A stretch of 40,342 bases of DNA from positions 1 through 40,342 of the forward strand of contig CAZWRV010000056.1 of NCBI GenBank assembly GCA_964636325.1, written 5' to 3'. The notes beneath the pieces are model-generated. The model searched no databases, was not told where the DNA came from, and saw only the letters and a program-made list of their open reading frames with translations. The translations under genes were made by a program, and so were the position numbers. Source of the DNA: CAZWRV01 sp964636325 (GTDB lineage Bacteria; Verrucomicrobiota; Lentisphaeria; Victivallales; GWF2-50-93). Each line of letters starts with the position of its first letter. Within the stretch, counting starts at the first letter, position 1. Positions 32,461 to 40,342 of the stretch are shown here, piece by piece.

Positions 32461-35400
32461 AACCGACTGGGCCCGTTTCCTCAAGTATCTTACCGCCAGG
32501 CGCGTCTCCTCGCGGACATTCATGTCCTGATCCTTCAATTCCATCTGCTCCAGAATCGGAAGGAATTCCGGCGCGTTGAAGAACATGAGCATCCGCGCGG
32601 TGTAGTAGCGGTATGAACTGTTCGGACCCTGCAGAGTGTGCTTCAGCGACGCAATCCCACCGCCGGCGAGTATCTTTTCCACAAGTCCGCGAAGTTCGCG
32701 GTCGGACTCGTCCTTACCCATCTCGAGCGTCTTGAGGGCCTCCGGCGTGCCCAGGCGAAGGAGCGAGCATATTGCTGCAAAACGCTTCCAGGATTCGCCA
32801 GCCTTCAGGTAATACTTTAGCGCCGGGATGGACTGCGGCTTGTCCATGAAGGCCAGAGCGCAGGCCGCCGCCAGGACGGAGTCGTCATACCTAGGTTCTC
32901 CCACCGCGAGCATCAATTCGAGTTGCGGTACCGCCCTCTGATCCCGGATTTCCGCAAGCGCGAATCCGGCCGCGAAGGCGACGGAGTTCTCCTTGATGCC
33001 CAGGGATTCGACAAGTAAGTCCGTCGCGCGGGAATCTCCGAGGTGTCCGAGCGTCCAGCAGAGTTCATACCGTGCTTCCTTGGGAGCGTTCTTCGCATAT
33101 GCGATCAGTGGTTCCACCGCCAGCGGACTGCCGATCAGCCCCAGCGCCCCGATAATGGCGTTCCGTATGTTTTTGTTTTTCTCGTCCTCCAGCATTTTGA
33201 GAAGGATGGGAACGGAGGCTGGGTTGCCCGCCACGCCAAGGCCGGATATGACGCCTCCAAGGACTTCAAGATCTTTTTCATTCAGGCTTTCGACCAGGAA
33301 ATCATAAACTTCCGGCGAACTGAAGCTGCCCAGCGCTGTGGCGGATGCCGCCCTGACCCTGGTGCTAGGATCATCCTTGAACAGCGACATCAGGACGGGG
33401 ACGGCCTCCTTCCGGCCGGTCTTGGCCAGGGCCGAGGCGACTTCGCGCCTGACATCTTCCCGTCGGTCCTTGAGCGCGTTCAGGAGCGCATCATGCGCCT
33501 TCGGATCGTTGAAGTTGCCGAGGGAGTCAAGAATCGTATCCCTTAGAGTCCCGTCAAGATTGTCCACTAAAACGGAGAGCAGTGCCGGCAAGATGTCCGC
33601 GTCGCATTTTTTTGAAAGAATTTTGGCCGCCTCCCTGCGGATTTCGAGATCGCCGTCCTCCAGTGCCATGACAAGGACGTGCCTCGCTTCAGGGCTGTTG
33701 AGTTTCGCCGTCAATTCCAACGCCTTCCTCCTGAGGCCCCTGTCGGTGTCGGAATTCAGGACGCGCATCAGTTCGGGCGTCAAAGATGCATCTTCGAGCG
33801 TTTCAATGCATTCCAAGGCCGCTTCGCGCATATATCTGTCGTTGTTTTTCAGTGCCTTGATGACGAACTCTTTTGCTTTCCCGGGGCCGAACTGGCACAG
33901 GGCGAGCAGGGTGGCCTTCCGAACTTGGTTCTCCCTATCCTTCCGGAATGCGGTCGCCAGGGCTTTGAATGCCGTATCGGTCCTGAATGCGCCGAGGGCT
34001 TCCGCGGCACCGGCGCGGACGGAAGCGTAGTGGATTTGCGGGTTCGAGCCGGTTGGATTGTCAAACGCGGTCAGCAGAGTCTTTGTCAGGAACGGCTCGG
34101 TCTCCGGCAGGGCGAGCTCCTTCAGCAGATCGAATATGGCAGTGTTGTCATTTGATATGCTCCTCTTGTTTAGGAAATCCTTAAGGTAGGGAATCGCCGC
34201 GTCCTTGTCGAGATGAGCCATCTCGCACATGGCCTCCAGCTTCATCTTTTTTGTGTAGTCGCCCTTCATTATCTTGTGGAGAAGCGGAAGCGTCTCCGGC
34301 CTCTTGAACTTCGCGAGCGCTGAAATTGCCGAGTCGTCAGTGATGTCAGGATATTTCAGTATCGCTTCCGAGAGCATCAGGTAGGCGTCGTCCGACTGAA
34401 TATCTTTTATGCTGCCGATGATTGCGCAGCGCAAAGCCTTGTTCGAGGCGGACTCGAAAATCCTTTTCAGATCCGCAGCCGCCCCCGGCCCCTTCATCCT
34501 AACCAGCGCCTCAATGGCGCAGGCGCAGAGCCTGGATTCTTCGGTGGAGCCGATGTCCGCCCTGCTCGGGGGCTTTCTGAACATGGGCGTGCCATTTGAT
34601 GGTTTGTCCGGACAGGCATATTCCTTGTCCTTCTGGGATTCAATGAACGCCAGCAGGGCCGGTGCAGACTTTTCCGCCCAGGCACCGAGGATCCTCACCG
34701 CCCTTTCCCGCACCTGGAATTCCTTGTCGTCCTTTAATATGGAGATAAGGCATTCCGCCGTTTCCGGACATTTGAATTTCTCGAGAGACGAGACTGCTTC
34801 TTCGCGGACGGAGGCGCTGCTGTCTGTCTTGGCGGCCTTCAAAAGCGCAGCAAGGGCGTCCTTGTCCTCCGGGTAGGAACCGAGCGCTTCAGCGGCGGCC
34901 CTTCTGAGCGTCGGCTCGGATTCGTCCTTCAGCATGGAGATCATAGGCTGCACGAATGCGTGGTTCCCGCTTTCGCCGAGGCTTTTTGCCAGCGCCGCGC
35001 GGACTTCATAGCTGGATTCCTCCTTCAAGATGCAGATGAATGGTTCTGTGTTTTCAAGTTCCAGAAGAAGCTGGCGTTTCCATCCAAGCGCCCTGGCCAC
35101 CTCCGCCCTGACCTCGGCGTCGGGATCGTTCTTCAACGAATCAAGCAGTGCTTGAAAGACTTTCTGGTCAAGGTCGTCGCCCATGAAAAGGTTCCGCGCG
35201 GCCACACTGCGGACCGTGGGGCTGGGATCCTCCTTCATGGACGTGAGCATCTGGGGCAGGGCGCCCATCTCGATGAATTTCCCGCCCAGCCCTGCCAGCC
35301 TTGCGCGCACATCCGCGGACTTGTCGTCCTTCAGTGCCTTCACCATGACAGGTAGGGATCCCTGATCCTCGAGCTGGCCGAGCGAATATGCAGCATTGCC

Positions 35401-35862
35401 GCGCACCTCGGCGTCTGGATCCTTCAGTAGGGCCTCCTCCAGAGCCGGAACCGCCTTCCTACTGCCCAGCGAGCCGAGGACTTCAGCCGAGAATTTCCTG
35501 ACTTCCAGGCGTATCCTGGGATTGAGGCTTTTTGCCAGCGCCGGAATCGCCTTCACCCCGTAGCCCTCCACCTGCTCGCGCAGGTCATAGTCGCCGACAT
35601 ATTCCCTGAACAGATACTTTTCAAGGCCGGGCAGGGCATTGCCCAGCTTCACCTTGTAGTATAGTTCCTGCAGCCATTCCCGGACGCCACCGGAGGAATT
35701 AGGATCCCTGATCTTGTTCAGCAGGCTGTTCACCTTGCGCTCTATCCTCGCCTCCGGACGCGAAGAGGAGTAGAGCCAGTATCCATCTAGGGCAAAACAG
35801 GCGAGGATGACGGCAGACCAGAATATGTTTCTTTGTTTCATTAGAACATATGCCATTTTCAT
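32422..35862 (-). CDS. Membrane-anchored HEAT-repeat protein
   Basis: 1146 residues. One hydrophobic segment at about 12-31 (signal anchor), then from about 75 to 1120 a continuous solenoid of roughly 30-35-residue HEAT/PBS-lyase-like repeats, e.g. DPDAEVRGNAAYSLGQL, DPDAEVRAEVARALG and DPSTRVRAASATALGSF. A Cys-rich Pro-containing insert near 430-470 breaks the regularity. Such solenoids bind proteins; no enzyme domain is seen. Topology suggests the repeats face the periplasm. The open frame upstream is a shadow of the next gene: the ATG at 35862 overlaps that gene's stop as ATGA. It is cotranscribed with the GT-C-like and GT2 genes, so it may scaffold an envelope polysaccharide or glycosylation system (inference). 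Confidence 0.85.
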   Translation of the reverse strand: MKMAYVLMKQRNIFWSAVILACFALDGYWLYSSSRPEARIERKVNSLLNKIRDPNSSGGVREWLQELYYKVKLGNALPGLEKYLFREYVGDYDLREQVEGYGVKAIPALAKSLNPRIRLEVRKFSAEVLGSLGSRKAVPALEEALLKDPDAEVRGNAAYSLGQLEDQGSLPVMVKALKDDKSADVRARLAGLGGKFIEMGALPQMLTSMKEDPSPTVRSVAARNLFMGDDLDQKVFQALLDSLKNDPDAEVRAEVARALGWKRQLLLELENTEPFICILKEESSYEVRAALAKSLGESGNHAFVQPMISMLKDESEPTLRRAAAEALGSYPEDKDALAALLKAAKTDSSASVREEAVSSLEKFKCPETAECLISILKDDKEFQVRERAVRILGAWAEKSAPALLAFIESQKDKEYACPDKPSNGTPMFRKPPSRADIGSTEESRLCACAIEALVRMKGPGAAADLKRIFESASNKALRCAIIGSIKDIQSDDAYLMLSEAILKYPDITDDSAISALAKFKRPETLPLLHKIMKGDYTKKMKLEAMCEMAHLDKDAAIPYLKDFLNKRSISNDNTAIFDLLKELALPETEPFLTKTLLTAFDNPTGSNPQIHYASVRAGAAEALGAFRTDTAFKALATAFRKDRENQVRKATLLALCQFGPGKAKEFVIKALKNNDRYMREAALECIETLEDASLTPELMRVLNSDTDRGLRRKALELTAKLNSPEARHVLVMALEDGDLEIRREAAKILSKKCDADILPALLSVLVDNLDGTLRDTILDSLGNFNDPKAHDALLNALKDRREDVRREVASALAKTGRKEAVPVLMSLFKDDPSTRVRAASATALGSFSSPEVYDFLVESLNEKDLEVLGGVISGLGVAGNPASVPILLKMLEDEKNKNIRNAIIGALGLIGSPLAVEPLIAYAKNAPKEARYELCWTLGHLGDSRATDLLVESLGIKENSVAFAAGFALAEIRDQRAVPQLELMLAVGEPRYDDSVLAAACALAFMDKPQSIPALKYYLKAGESWKRFAAICSLLRLGTPEALKTLEMGKDESDRELRGLVEKILAGGGIASLKHTLQGPNSSYRYYTARMLMFFNAPEFLPILEQMELKDQDMNVREETRLAVRYLRKRAQSVDNDPNLQAQRSK

Positions 35863-37427
35863 TCCGCGCCCTTCCCGCCCCTCATCATCTTCATCATGAA
35901 CTCGTATTCTTGAATGTTCTTCTCGGGGACGTCGAGGATGAAGAGAGCTTCGCCGTCCTGGCCGGCGAAGACCGGCTTGGCGAACGGGTCGTCCAGGAGC
36001 TTGGCGCGGAGGCCCGGCGTGTCCTGGGGGACGAAGACTGCGCGGGCCTTGAACTCGGCCTTGATGACTGTCGAGGGGGTCTCCATCTTGCCGGAGCATA
36101 TCTTCCTCCATAGGCGGTATTTGCGCGGTGAGTCGGCATACATGAAGTAAGGCTCCAGGAAGACGAGGTATTTCAGTCCCGGCGAGGAATAGAAGATTAT
36201 GGCCGAATCGTCCCAGTCGCCGGTGAATACGGTCTCGCCCGGCGCGAGGTTGCTGTTCATCCACTGGCATGTCTTCTCGTAGACAAGGTGATCCCTGTAG
36301 AAGAAGCTGCGGACGCGCTGGAACGAGACGGTGCCGATGATGAAGAGTATGAGTACGACGATAATCTTGCGGCGGACGTTGCGGAGCGGGGCGCCGTCAA
36401 GACCCCAGAAGACGCAAAGGAAGGAGGCCGAGAGCGGGATGAAATATTCGCCGAAGCGCATGGAGAGCAGGGTCGGGAAAAGATAGAGAAGGCTCAGGGC
36501 GAGGAGCCCAGCAAGCCGCCAGTCGGTGATACGGCGCCTCCCGGATGCGAGCAGCCAGAGGGTCCAGCCGTAGGCCGCGAAGAGCATCAGGTAGCCGGTC
36601 AGGAACTTGTCCATCGTCATCGGCTGCAGCTCGGACGCCTGGATGATCTTCGTCCCGGCCGCCGGGAGCCACTTCGCCTTGAGGACCAGGATCGTCTGCG
36701 CGAAGGAACCGTAGATGTTGTCCGGAAAATACGGCGTCAGCAGAAAGCCCGCTGCAACTCCGCCGAGGATCCAAAGGCAGCTGAGATTCTTCAGACTGAA
36801 TTTTTCCCGCTCCATCCGCATCCTGATGATGTCCAGGATCAGCGCTGCGGGGAAGAGCTGCCAGCTGGCGGTGTAGCTCAGCGAGTAGACGTATGCCGTG
36901 AGGAGGAGGGGCCATCGGTATCTCCTGAATATGAACAGTATCCCCAGGATCAGAAAGATGATGGACATGAGGTATGAGCGGCAAAGGACGAGCCTGGCAA
37001 TGAACACCGGCCCGCTTATCAGAAGGATGAACATGAGGGAGATGAAGATATGCCTCCTGAGTCCGAGTTCGTGGAGCAGCAGTCCTATCACGACGGCCAT
37101 GACGAAGGCGAGAACCGCTGTGGATATCTGGCACGCGAGCAGCTTTCCGAACGCGGCGATGAACGGGATCAGATATACGTGGAAGAGCAGATCCTTGTCG
37201 TAGAAGGACTTAGCCCATATGGAGCAGGTCCCCCAAGGGAAGTCCCTTATGATTCCGCCGCGCTCCATCATGAGCCGCGAGAACTCTGCATGGTAGTATG
37301 CGTCGTAGCCGGGAGGCGACTTGGAGCCGCAGAGCAGAAGGAAGACTATGGCGGCCCATACGGCGGCCGAAAGAAGTATCACGGCGGACGCCCTGAGGTC
37401 GAGCGCGGCGCTGTCTCCGGCGCGCAT
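35859..37427 (-). CDS. Polytopic membrane protein, GT-C glycosyltransferase-like
   Basis: 522 residues with about ten or more hydrophobic segments in the first 380 and a soluble C-terminal part (about 390-522). YDAYYHAEF (41-49) in the first external loop resembles the acidic DxxYH-type motif of STT3/GT39-like GT-C enzymes that use polyprenyl-linked sugars. The order GT2 polyprenol-phosphate sugar synthase, then GT-C, is a common pair: the GT2 makes the lipid-linked donor, the GT-C uses it outside. The acceptor is unknown. ATG 37427 lies 17 bases after the GT2 stop; an in-frame GTG at 37433 is possible and has a slightly better-spaced GAGG. Confidence 0.72.
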   Translation of the reverse strand: MRAGDSAALDLRASAVILLSAAVWAAIVFLLLCGSKSPPGYDAYYHAEFSRLMMERGGIIRDFPWGTCSIWAKSFYDKDLLFHVYLIPFIAAFGKLLACQISTAVLAFVMAVVIGLLLHELGLRRHIFISLMFILLISGPVFIARLVLCRSYLMSIIFLILGILFIFRRYRWPLLLTAYVYSLSYTASWQLFPAALILDIIRMRMEREKFSLKNLSCLWILGGVAAGFLLTPYFPDNIYGSFAQTILVLKAKWLPAAGTKIIQASELQPMTMDKFLTGYLMLFAAYGWTLWLLASGRRRITDWRLAGLLALSLLYLFPTLLSMRFGEYFIPLSASFLCVFWGLDGAPLRNVRRKIIVVLILFIIGTVSFQRVRSFFYRDHLVYEKTCQWMNSNLAPGETVFTGDWDDSAIIFYSSPGLKYLVFLEPYFMYADSPRKYRLWRKICSGKMETPSTVIKAEFKARAVFVPQDTPGLRAKLLDDPFAKPVFAGQDGEALFILDVPEKNIQEYEFMMKMMRGGKGAE

Positions 37428-37444
37428 GTCCACCGGGCCGTGCC

Positions 37445-38191
37445 TCAGCGGAGGACTTCCTTCCAGTCCTTCTTGATCGATGAGGCTCTCCCCTGCAGGA
37501 GGTTGAACTTGATCATGAACCATATCGCGGCGATGCCGTCCTTCCATGTGACCTTCTTCCCCTCCTCGTAGGTCCTGCCGTGGTAGCTGATGGGGACCTC
37601 GTAGATGCGCAGGGCCTTGCTGGCGATCTTTGCGGTGATTTCAATCTCTATCCCGAACCTGTTGGTGGTGAGTATGAGGTTCTGGACGACCTCCCGCCGG
37701 AATGCCTTGTAGCAGGTCTCCACGTCGGTGAAGTTCAGGTCGGTGAGGAGATTGGATATGAACGTGAGGAACTTGTTGCCCAGCTGGTGCCTGTAGTATA
37801 GCACCCTTCCGGGGCCGCCCTGGAAGCGCGAGCCGTATACGACGTCGGCCTTTCCGTCGAGGATGGGCTTGAGCATGACGGGGTAGTCGGACGGGGAATA
37901 TTCCCTGTCGGCGTCCTGGACGATGACCAGCGGTGCGGTGGCTGCGTCGAAGCCGTCCCTGATGGCGGCGCCCTTGCCCTTGTTGACGTCGTGGACCAGG
38001 AGCCTGACCCTCCCCTTCTCCTTCTCGACGTAGCGGCCGACTATTTCGCGAGAGCTGTCTCTCGATGAGTCGTCGATGACTATGACTTCCGCGGTCTCCG
38101 GGCGCGCGAGAACCTCGTCGAGGACGGATGCAATAGTCTTCTCCTCGTTGTAGACGGGGATGATCACGGAGAGGACGCCCTTGTCTTCCAT
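37445..38191 (-). CDS. GT2 glycosyltransferase, polyprenyl-phosphate sugar synthase-like
   Basis: 248 residues. VIIPVYNEEKTI, VIVIDDSSRDSS, the DxD motif DAD at 93-95 in VQDADREYSP, and YGSRF are standard GT-A/GT2 motifs of the DPM1/ArnC-like group. No membrane segment is evident at the C-terminus. It likely transfers a sugar from a nucleotide donor to polyprenyl phosphate for the GT-C-like protein next to it. The start overlaps the proC stop by one base (TGATG), so translation is coupled. Confidence 0.9.
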   Translation of the reverse strand: MEDKGVLSVIIPVYNEEKTIASVLDEVLARPETAEVIVIDDSSRDSSREIVGRYVEKEKGRVRLLVHDVNKGKGAAIRDGFDAATAPLVIVQDADREYSPSDYPVMLKPILDGKADVVYGSRFQGGPGRVLYYRHQLGNKFLTFISNLLTDLNFTDVETCYKAFRREVVQNLILTTNRFGIEIEITAKIASKALRIYEVPISYHGRTYEEGKKVTWKDGIAAIWFMIKFNLLQGRASSIKKDWKEVLR

Positions 38192-38997
38192 CAGTGCCTC
38201 CCGAGCTCGTGGGAGCGTTCGGCCGCGGCTGCGACCGCGTCAATGATGATCCCCTTGAATCCGTTCTTTTCGAGCACCCTCAGCGCACTTGCGGTAGTTC
38301 CTCCGGGGGATGTGACCTTCTCCCTAAGGAGGGAGGGATGCTCGCCGGTCTCCATGAGCAGCTTCGCGGAGCCGAACACTGTCTGCGCCGCCAGGAGGGA
38401 AGCGGTCTCGCGCGGGATTCCGCAGTGGACACCGGCGTCTGTCAGCGCCTGTATGAAGTCGAACACGTATGCGGGGCCGCTGCCGCTCAGCGCGGTCACC
38501 GCGTCCATAAGCCGCTCCTCGAGCTGGCAGACCTTCCCAACCGAACCGAATATCGACTTGACGGTCTCAAAATCTTTAGAGGCTAGGGATTCCGGCGCGC
38601 AGAAGACAGAAATTCCCTCGCCGACTAGTGCGGGGGTGTTAGGCATGACCCGAACCGTCCTCTTGGCGCCGGAAAGGCTTTGCAGCGATTCGAGCCTGAT
38701 TCCGGCGGCAATGCTTATCAGCAGCCTCGAGCCTAAAATCCCCTTAAGTCCTTCGAGCGCCTCTCTGATATGCTGGGGCTTGACCGCGACGACGACCGTC
38801 TCTGCGCCGCGCAGCGCCTCGGCGGCGGATTCCGCGGCCTTGATGCCGGTGGCGGACTGGAACTTCGCAGTCGCCTGCCTGGATACGTCGAAGGCGGAAA
38901 TCCCGGCTCTGGTGAATCCGCCCTTGAGCATACCCCGCACTATCGCCGTCGCCATCGCTCCAGCGCCGATAAAAGCTGTCCCGCTCTTCCTTTGCAT
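38191..38997 (-). CDS. proC: Pyrroline-5-carboxylate reductase
   Basis: 268 residues. The NAD(P) site GAGAMA is at 11-16, VVAVKPQ and VRVMPNTPALVGEG follow, and the C-terminal dimer domain has TALSGSGPAYVF and TSPGGTTASAL. It makes proline from pyrroline-5-carboxylate. The frame opens 21 codons further up, but the Met at 38997 fits the family start and has GGA 5 bases away. It heads the run proC, GT2, GT-C, HEAT, an odd mixture of amino-acid and envelope genes. Confidence 0.94.
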   Translation of the reverse strand: MQRKSGTAFIGAGAMATAIVRGMLKGGFTRAGISAFDVSRQATAKFQSATGIKAAESAAEALRGAETVVVAVKPQHIREALEGLKGILGSRLLISIAAGIRLESLQSLSGAKRTVRVMPNTPALVGEGISVFCAPESLASKDFETVKSIFGSVGKVCQLEERLMDAVTALSGSGPAYVFDFIQALTDAGVHCGIPRETASLLAAQTVFGSAKLLMETGEHPSLLREKVTSPGGTTASALRVLEKNGFKGIIIDAVAAAAERSHELGRH

Positions 38998-39142
38998 ATG
39001 AATCCGTGTGCCCTTTGCGTCGTTTATTTCTAATCTACAATTTGCCCCGGAAGATTTCAAAACCCCCCCTCGAAAAACAGCGATGTTTGCGGAGCGGACG
39101 CAAAATATCAGGGAAATATTTGCTTTTCATCGTGAAATCAAT

Positions 39143-39171
39143 TTGAAAAATCGCGCGTAAGAAATTATTAA
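39143..39171 (+). promoter_or_regulatory. Sigma-70-like promoter, nearly leaderless
   Basis: TTGAAA (39143-39148), 17 bases, TATTAA (39166-39171). The expected start of transcription is about 3 bases before the ATG at 39181, and no ribosome binding site precedes that ATG, so a leaderless mRNA is predicted. Confidence 0.45.
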
Positions 39172-39180
39172 TCTTCATAT

Positions 39181-40224
39181 ATGGAGCAAAGAAAATTAAA
39201 TACCAGCATTCCTGTGCTTCTCCTGCACAATCTTGACCTCTCATGGGAGGTTCCCGATCTGAAGCAGGCAATGTCTGAGGTCGAGTTCATCGAGAAATCG
39301 ATCACTAAGGAAGGGCACAGGGTCGTGAACCGTCCGATCTTCGACAACAGCCTGCAGCCCATGCTCGCGGACTTCAACCCGGACGAGTTCGTCGTCCTCA
39401 ACTGCTGCGACAGCATACCTGGCGTACCGCACAGCGAGGCGCTTGTGGCCAGGCATCTCGACGCGATGAAGTTCACATACACCGGCTCCCAGGCGGATTC
39501 CATAGAGCTGTCATGGGATAAGCCGAAGACCAAGGAGGTCCTGCAGAAGAACGGCCTTCCCACACCGGAGGGCAGGGCGTTCGGCGACACCAACTGCTCG
39601 GACTGGAAGTGCTTCCCGGCGATCGTCAAGCCCGCCCTTGAACACTGCAGCTACGGCCTGACCTCGGAGTCGGTGGTGACAAACCATGCAGAGTTGAAGA
39701 AGAGGATCAAATATATACTCGACTCATTCGCCGAACCCGCCCTTGTCGAGGACTTCATCGACGGCAGGGAGTTCCATGTCACGGTCTGGGGCAACGGAGC
39801 CCCGGAGATTCTTCCGGCGGTCGAGATGGACTTCAAGGCCTTCAGCGACTTCCACGACAGGCTGTGCACATACGACTCCAAGTTCACCCCCAACTCGCGG
39901 CACTACACGCAGATAGAGTCGATAGTCCCCGCCGTCCTCACTCCGGAGGAGCAGAAGAGCCTCGAGACCATAGTCATGAAGGCGTATGGGATTTCCGGAT
40001 GCAGGGACTACGCGAGATTCGACCTGAGGCTGCGCGACGGGATATTCTACGTGCTCGACGTGAACCCCAATCCGGACATCGGCTACGACGCCAGCATGGC
40101 GTCGGCCGCGGAGCTCGTGGGGTACCCCTACGGTAAGATGATAAGTTCGCTGGTCAACTTCGCCGCCGCAAGGCACCCCGTATTCAAGGCGCAGGTCGAT
40201 GCACCACACCTGACACTCCCCTGA
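39181..40224 (+). CDS. ATP-grasp protein, D-alanine-D-alanine ligase-like
   Basis: 347 residues. An N-terminal Rossmann-like domain (VLLLHNLDLSW, NPDEFVVLNCCDS), then the ATP-grasp core: AIVKPALEHCSYG, VEDFIDGREFHVTVWG, RDYARFDLRLRDG and the Mg-site DVNPNPDIG. This is the plan of Ddl-like ligases; the typical Ddl motif order is kept, but the N-terminal substrate loop differs, so the ligated amino acids cannot be named. Ddl itself, or a ligase of a related dipeptide, is possible. There is no Shine-Dalgarno sequence. The stop codon at 40222-40224 falls inside the start of the dispersed repeat copy 3. Confidence 0.8.
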   Translation: MEQRKLNTSIPVLLLHNLDLSWEVPDLKQAMSEVEFIEKSITKEGHRVVNRPIFDNSLQPMLADFNPDEFVVLNCCDSIPGVPHSEALVARHLDAMKFTYTGSQADSIELSWDKPKTKEVLQKNGLPTPEGRAFGDTNCSDWKCFPAIVKPALEHCSYGLTSESVVTNHAELKKRIKYILDSFAEPALVEDFIDGREFHVTVWGNGAPEILPAVEMDFKAFSDFHDRLCTYDSKFTPNSRHYTQIESIVPAVLTPEEQKSLETIVMKAYGISGCRDYARFDLRLRDGIFYVLDVNPNPDIGYDASMASAAELVGYPYGKMISSLVNFAAARHPVFKAQVDAPHLTLP

Positions 40225-40342
40225 AACTCGCCCATCTTTGCCGGTAACTTTGTCGCGAGCTTTGTCGTCTTCCGGAGGGTTGAGCCAAGCTCAACCGCGG
40301 CGGAGCACGGCTCCGCCCTCCATCGAGTTTCTGATCGACAAA
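40221..40342 (+). repeat. Dispersed hairpin repeat, copy 3 (reaches window end)
   Basis: Full set of parts: CTGAAA head overlapping the stop codon of the ATP-grasp gene, TTTGTCG units, hairpin 40279-40286 with 40290-40297, and a second perfect hairpin 40299-40306 with 40310-40317, then the TCGAGTTTCTGATCGA block. Two strong hairpins right after a stop codon could terminate transcription. Confidence 0.88.

Noticed and set aside
35863..36270. Open frame extending the HEAT gene upstream
   Set aside because: It overlaps the GT-C-like gene in another frame and lacks HEAT features; the ATGA overlap at 35862 is the natural start.

Overview
The window reads as part of the chromosome of a strictly anaerobic, Gram-negative-type bacterium that carries the carbonyl branch of the Wood-Ljungdahl pathway. 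The cell-envelope inference rests on lipoprotein and Sec-type signal peptides. The carbonyl-branch inference rests on CO dehydrogenase, acetyl-CoA synthase, both corrinoid iron-sulfur protein subunits, the corrinoid reactivator and two CooC nickel ATPases. The acetyl-CoA synthase part has the full bacterial-type N-terminal region, so this is not an archaeal cluster. Several families (UroD-like proteins with an HHDDGS motif, a squalene-cyclase-repeat lipoprotein, a giant secreted glycosidase, many hairpin repeats) remind me of PVC-superphylum, Lentisphaerae-like or Riflebacteria/Omnitrophota-like genomes. That placement is a low-confidence impression. Both window ends lie inside outward-pointing copies of one dispersed repeat, which suggests an assembly contig broken at repeats.

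Layout. 1-4.2 kb, minus strand: a repeat copy, a cyclase-repeat lipoprotein, and a uroD-like gene coupled to two secreted endonuclease/exonuclease/phosphatase-fold paralogs, the second of which has lost most catalytic residues. 4.3-7.9 kb, minus: a GlcD-type FAD dehydrogenase and an EtfB-EtfA fusion, together resembling the electron-confurcating lactate dehydrogenase/Etf of acetogens. 8.2-12.6 kb, plus: a 1488-residue secreted GH42-like glycoside hydrolase. 13.1-16.2 kb, plus: homocysteine S-methyltransferase, a short MetE-like methionine synthase, CooC and a tiny coiled-coil protein. 16.2-17.2 kb, minus: a G3E GTPase. 17.3-20.4 kb, plus: ispD, alkaline phosphatase and a VanX-type dipeptidase lipoprotein, each overlapping the next by ATGA.

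20.6-30.8 kb, minus: the Wood-Ljungdahl block, transcribed cooC2, cooS/acsA, acsB-acsD fusion, acsC, acsV. The central find is that acetyl-CoA synthase and the small corrinoid-protein subunit are one 1191-residue polypeptide joined by a long charged linker. Just upstream lies a 78-codon remnant of a NuoF/HydB-type NADH-binding subunit. 31.3-39.0 kb, minus: tRNA-dihydrouridine synthase, a 1146-residue membrane-anchored HEAT protein, a GT-C-like membrane protein, a GT2 glycosyltransferase and proC. 39.2-40.2 kb, plus: an ATP-grasp protein resembling D-Ala-D-Ala ligase.

How the genes fit together: CooC proteins load nickel into CooS and possibly acetyl-CoA synthase; CooS makes CO; the corrinoid protein (AcsC plus the AcsD domain) carries the methyl group; the AcsB domain joins them to acetyl-CoA; AcsV rescues oxidised cobalamin. 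The short MetE-like enzyme could draw methyl groups from the corrinoid protein to make methionine. The Etf/GlcD pair could link 2-hydroxyacid oxidation to NAD and ferredoxin. No acsE methyltransferase and no folate-branch enzyme is in the window. Intergenic space carries at least five kinds of repeat.
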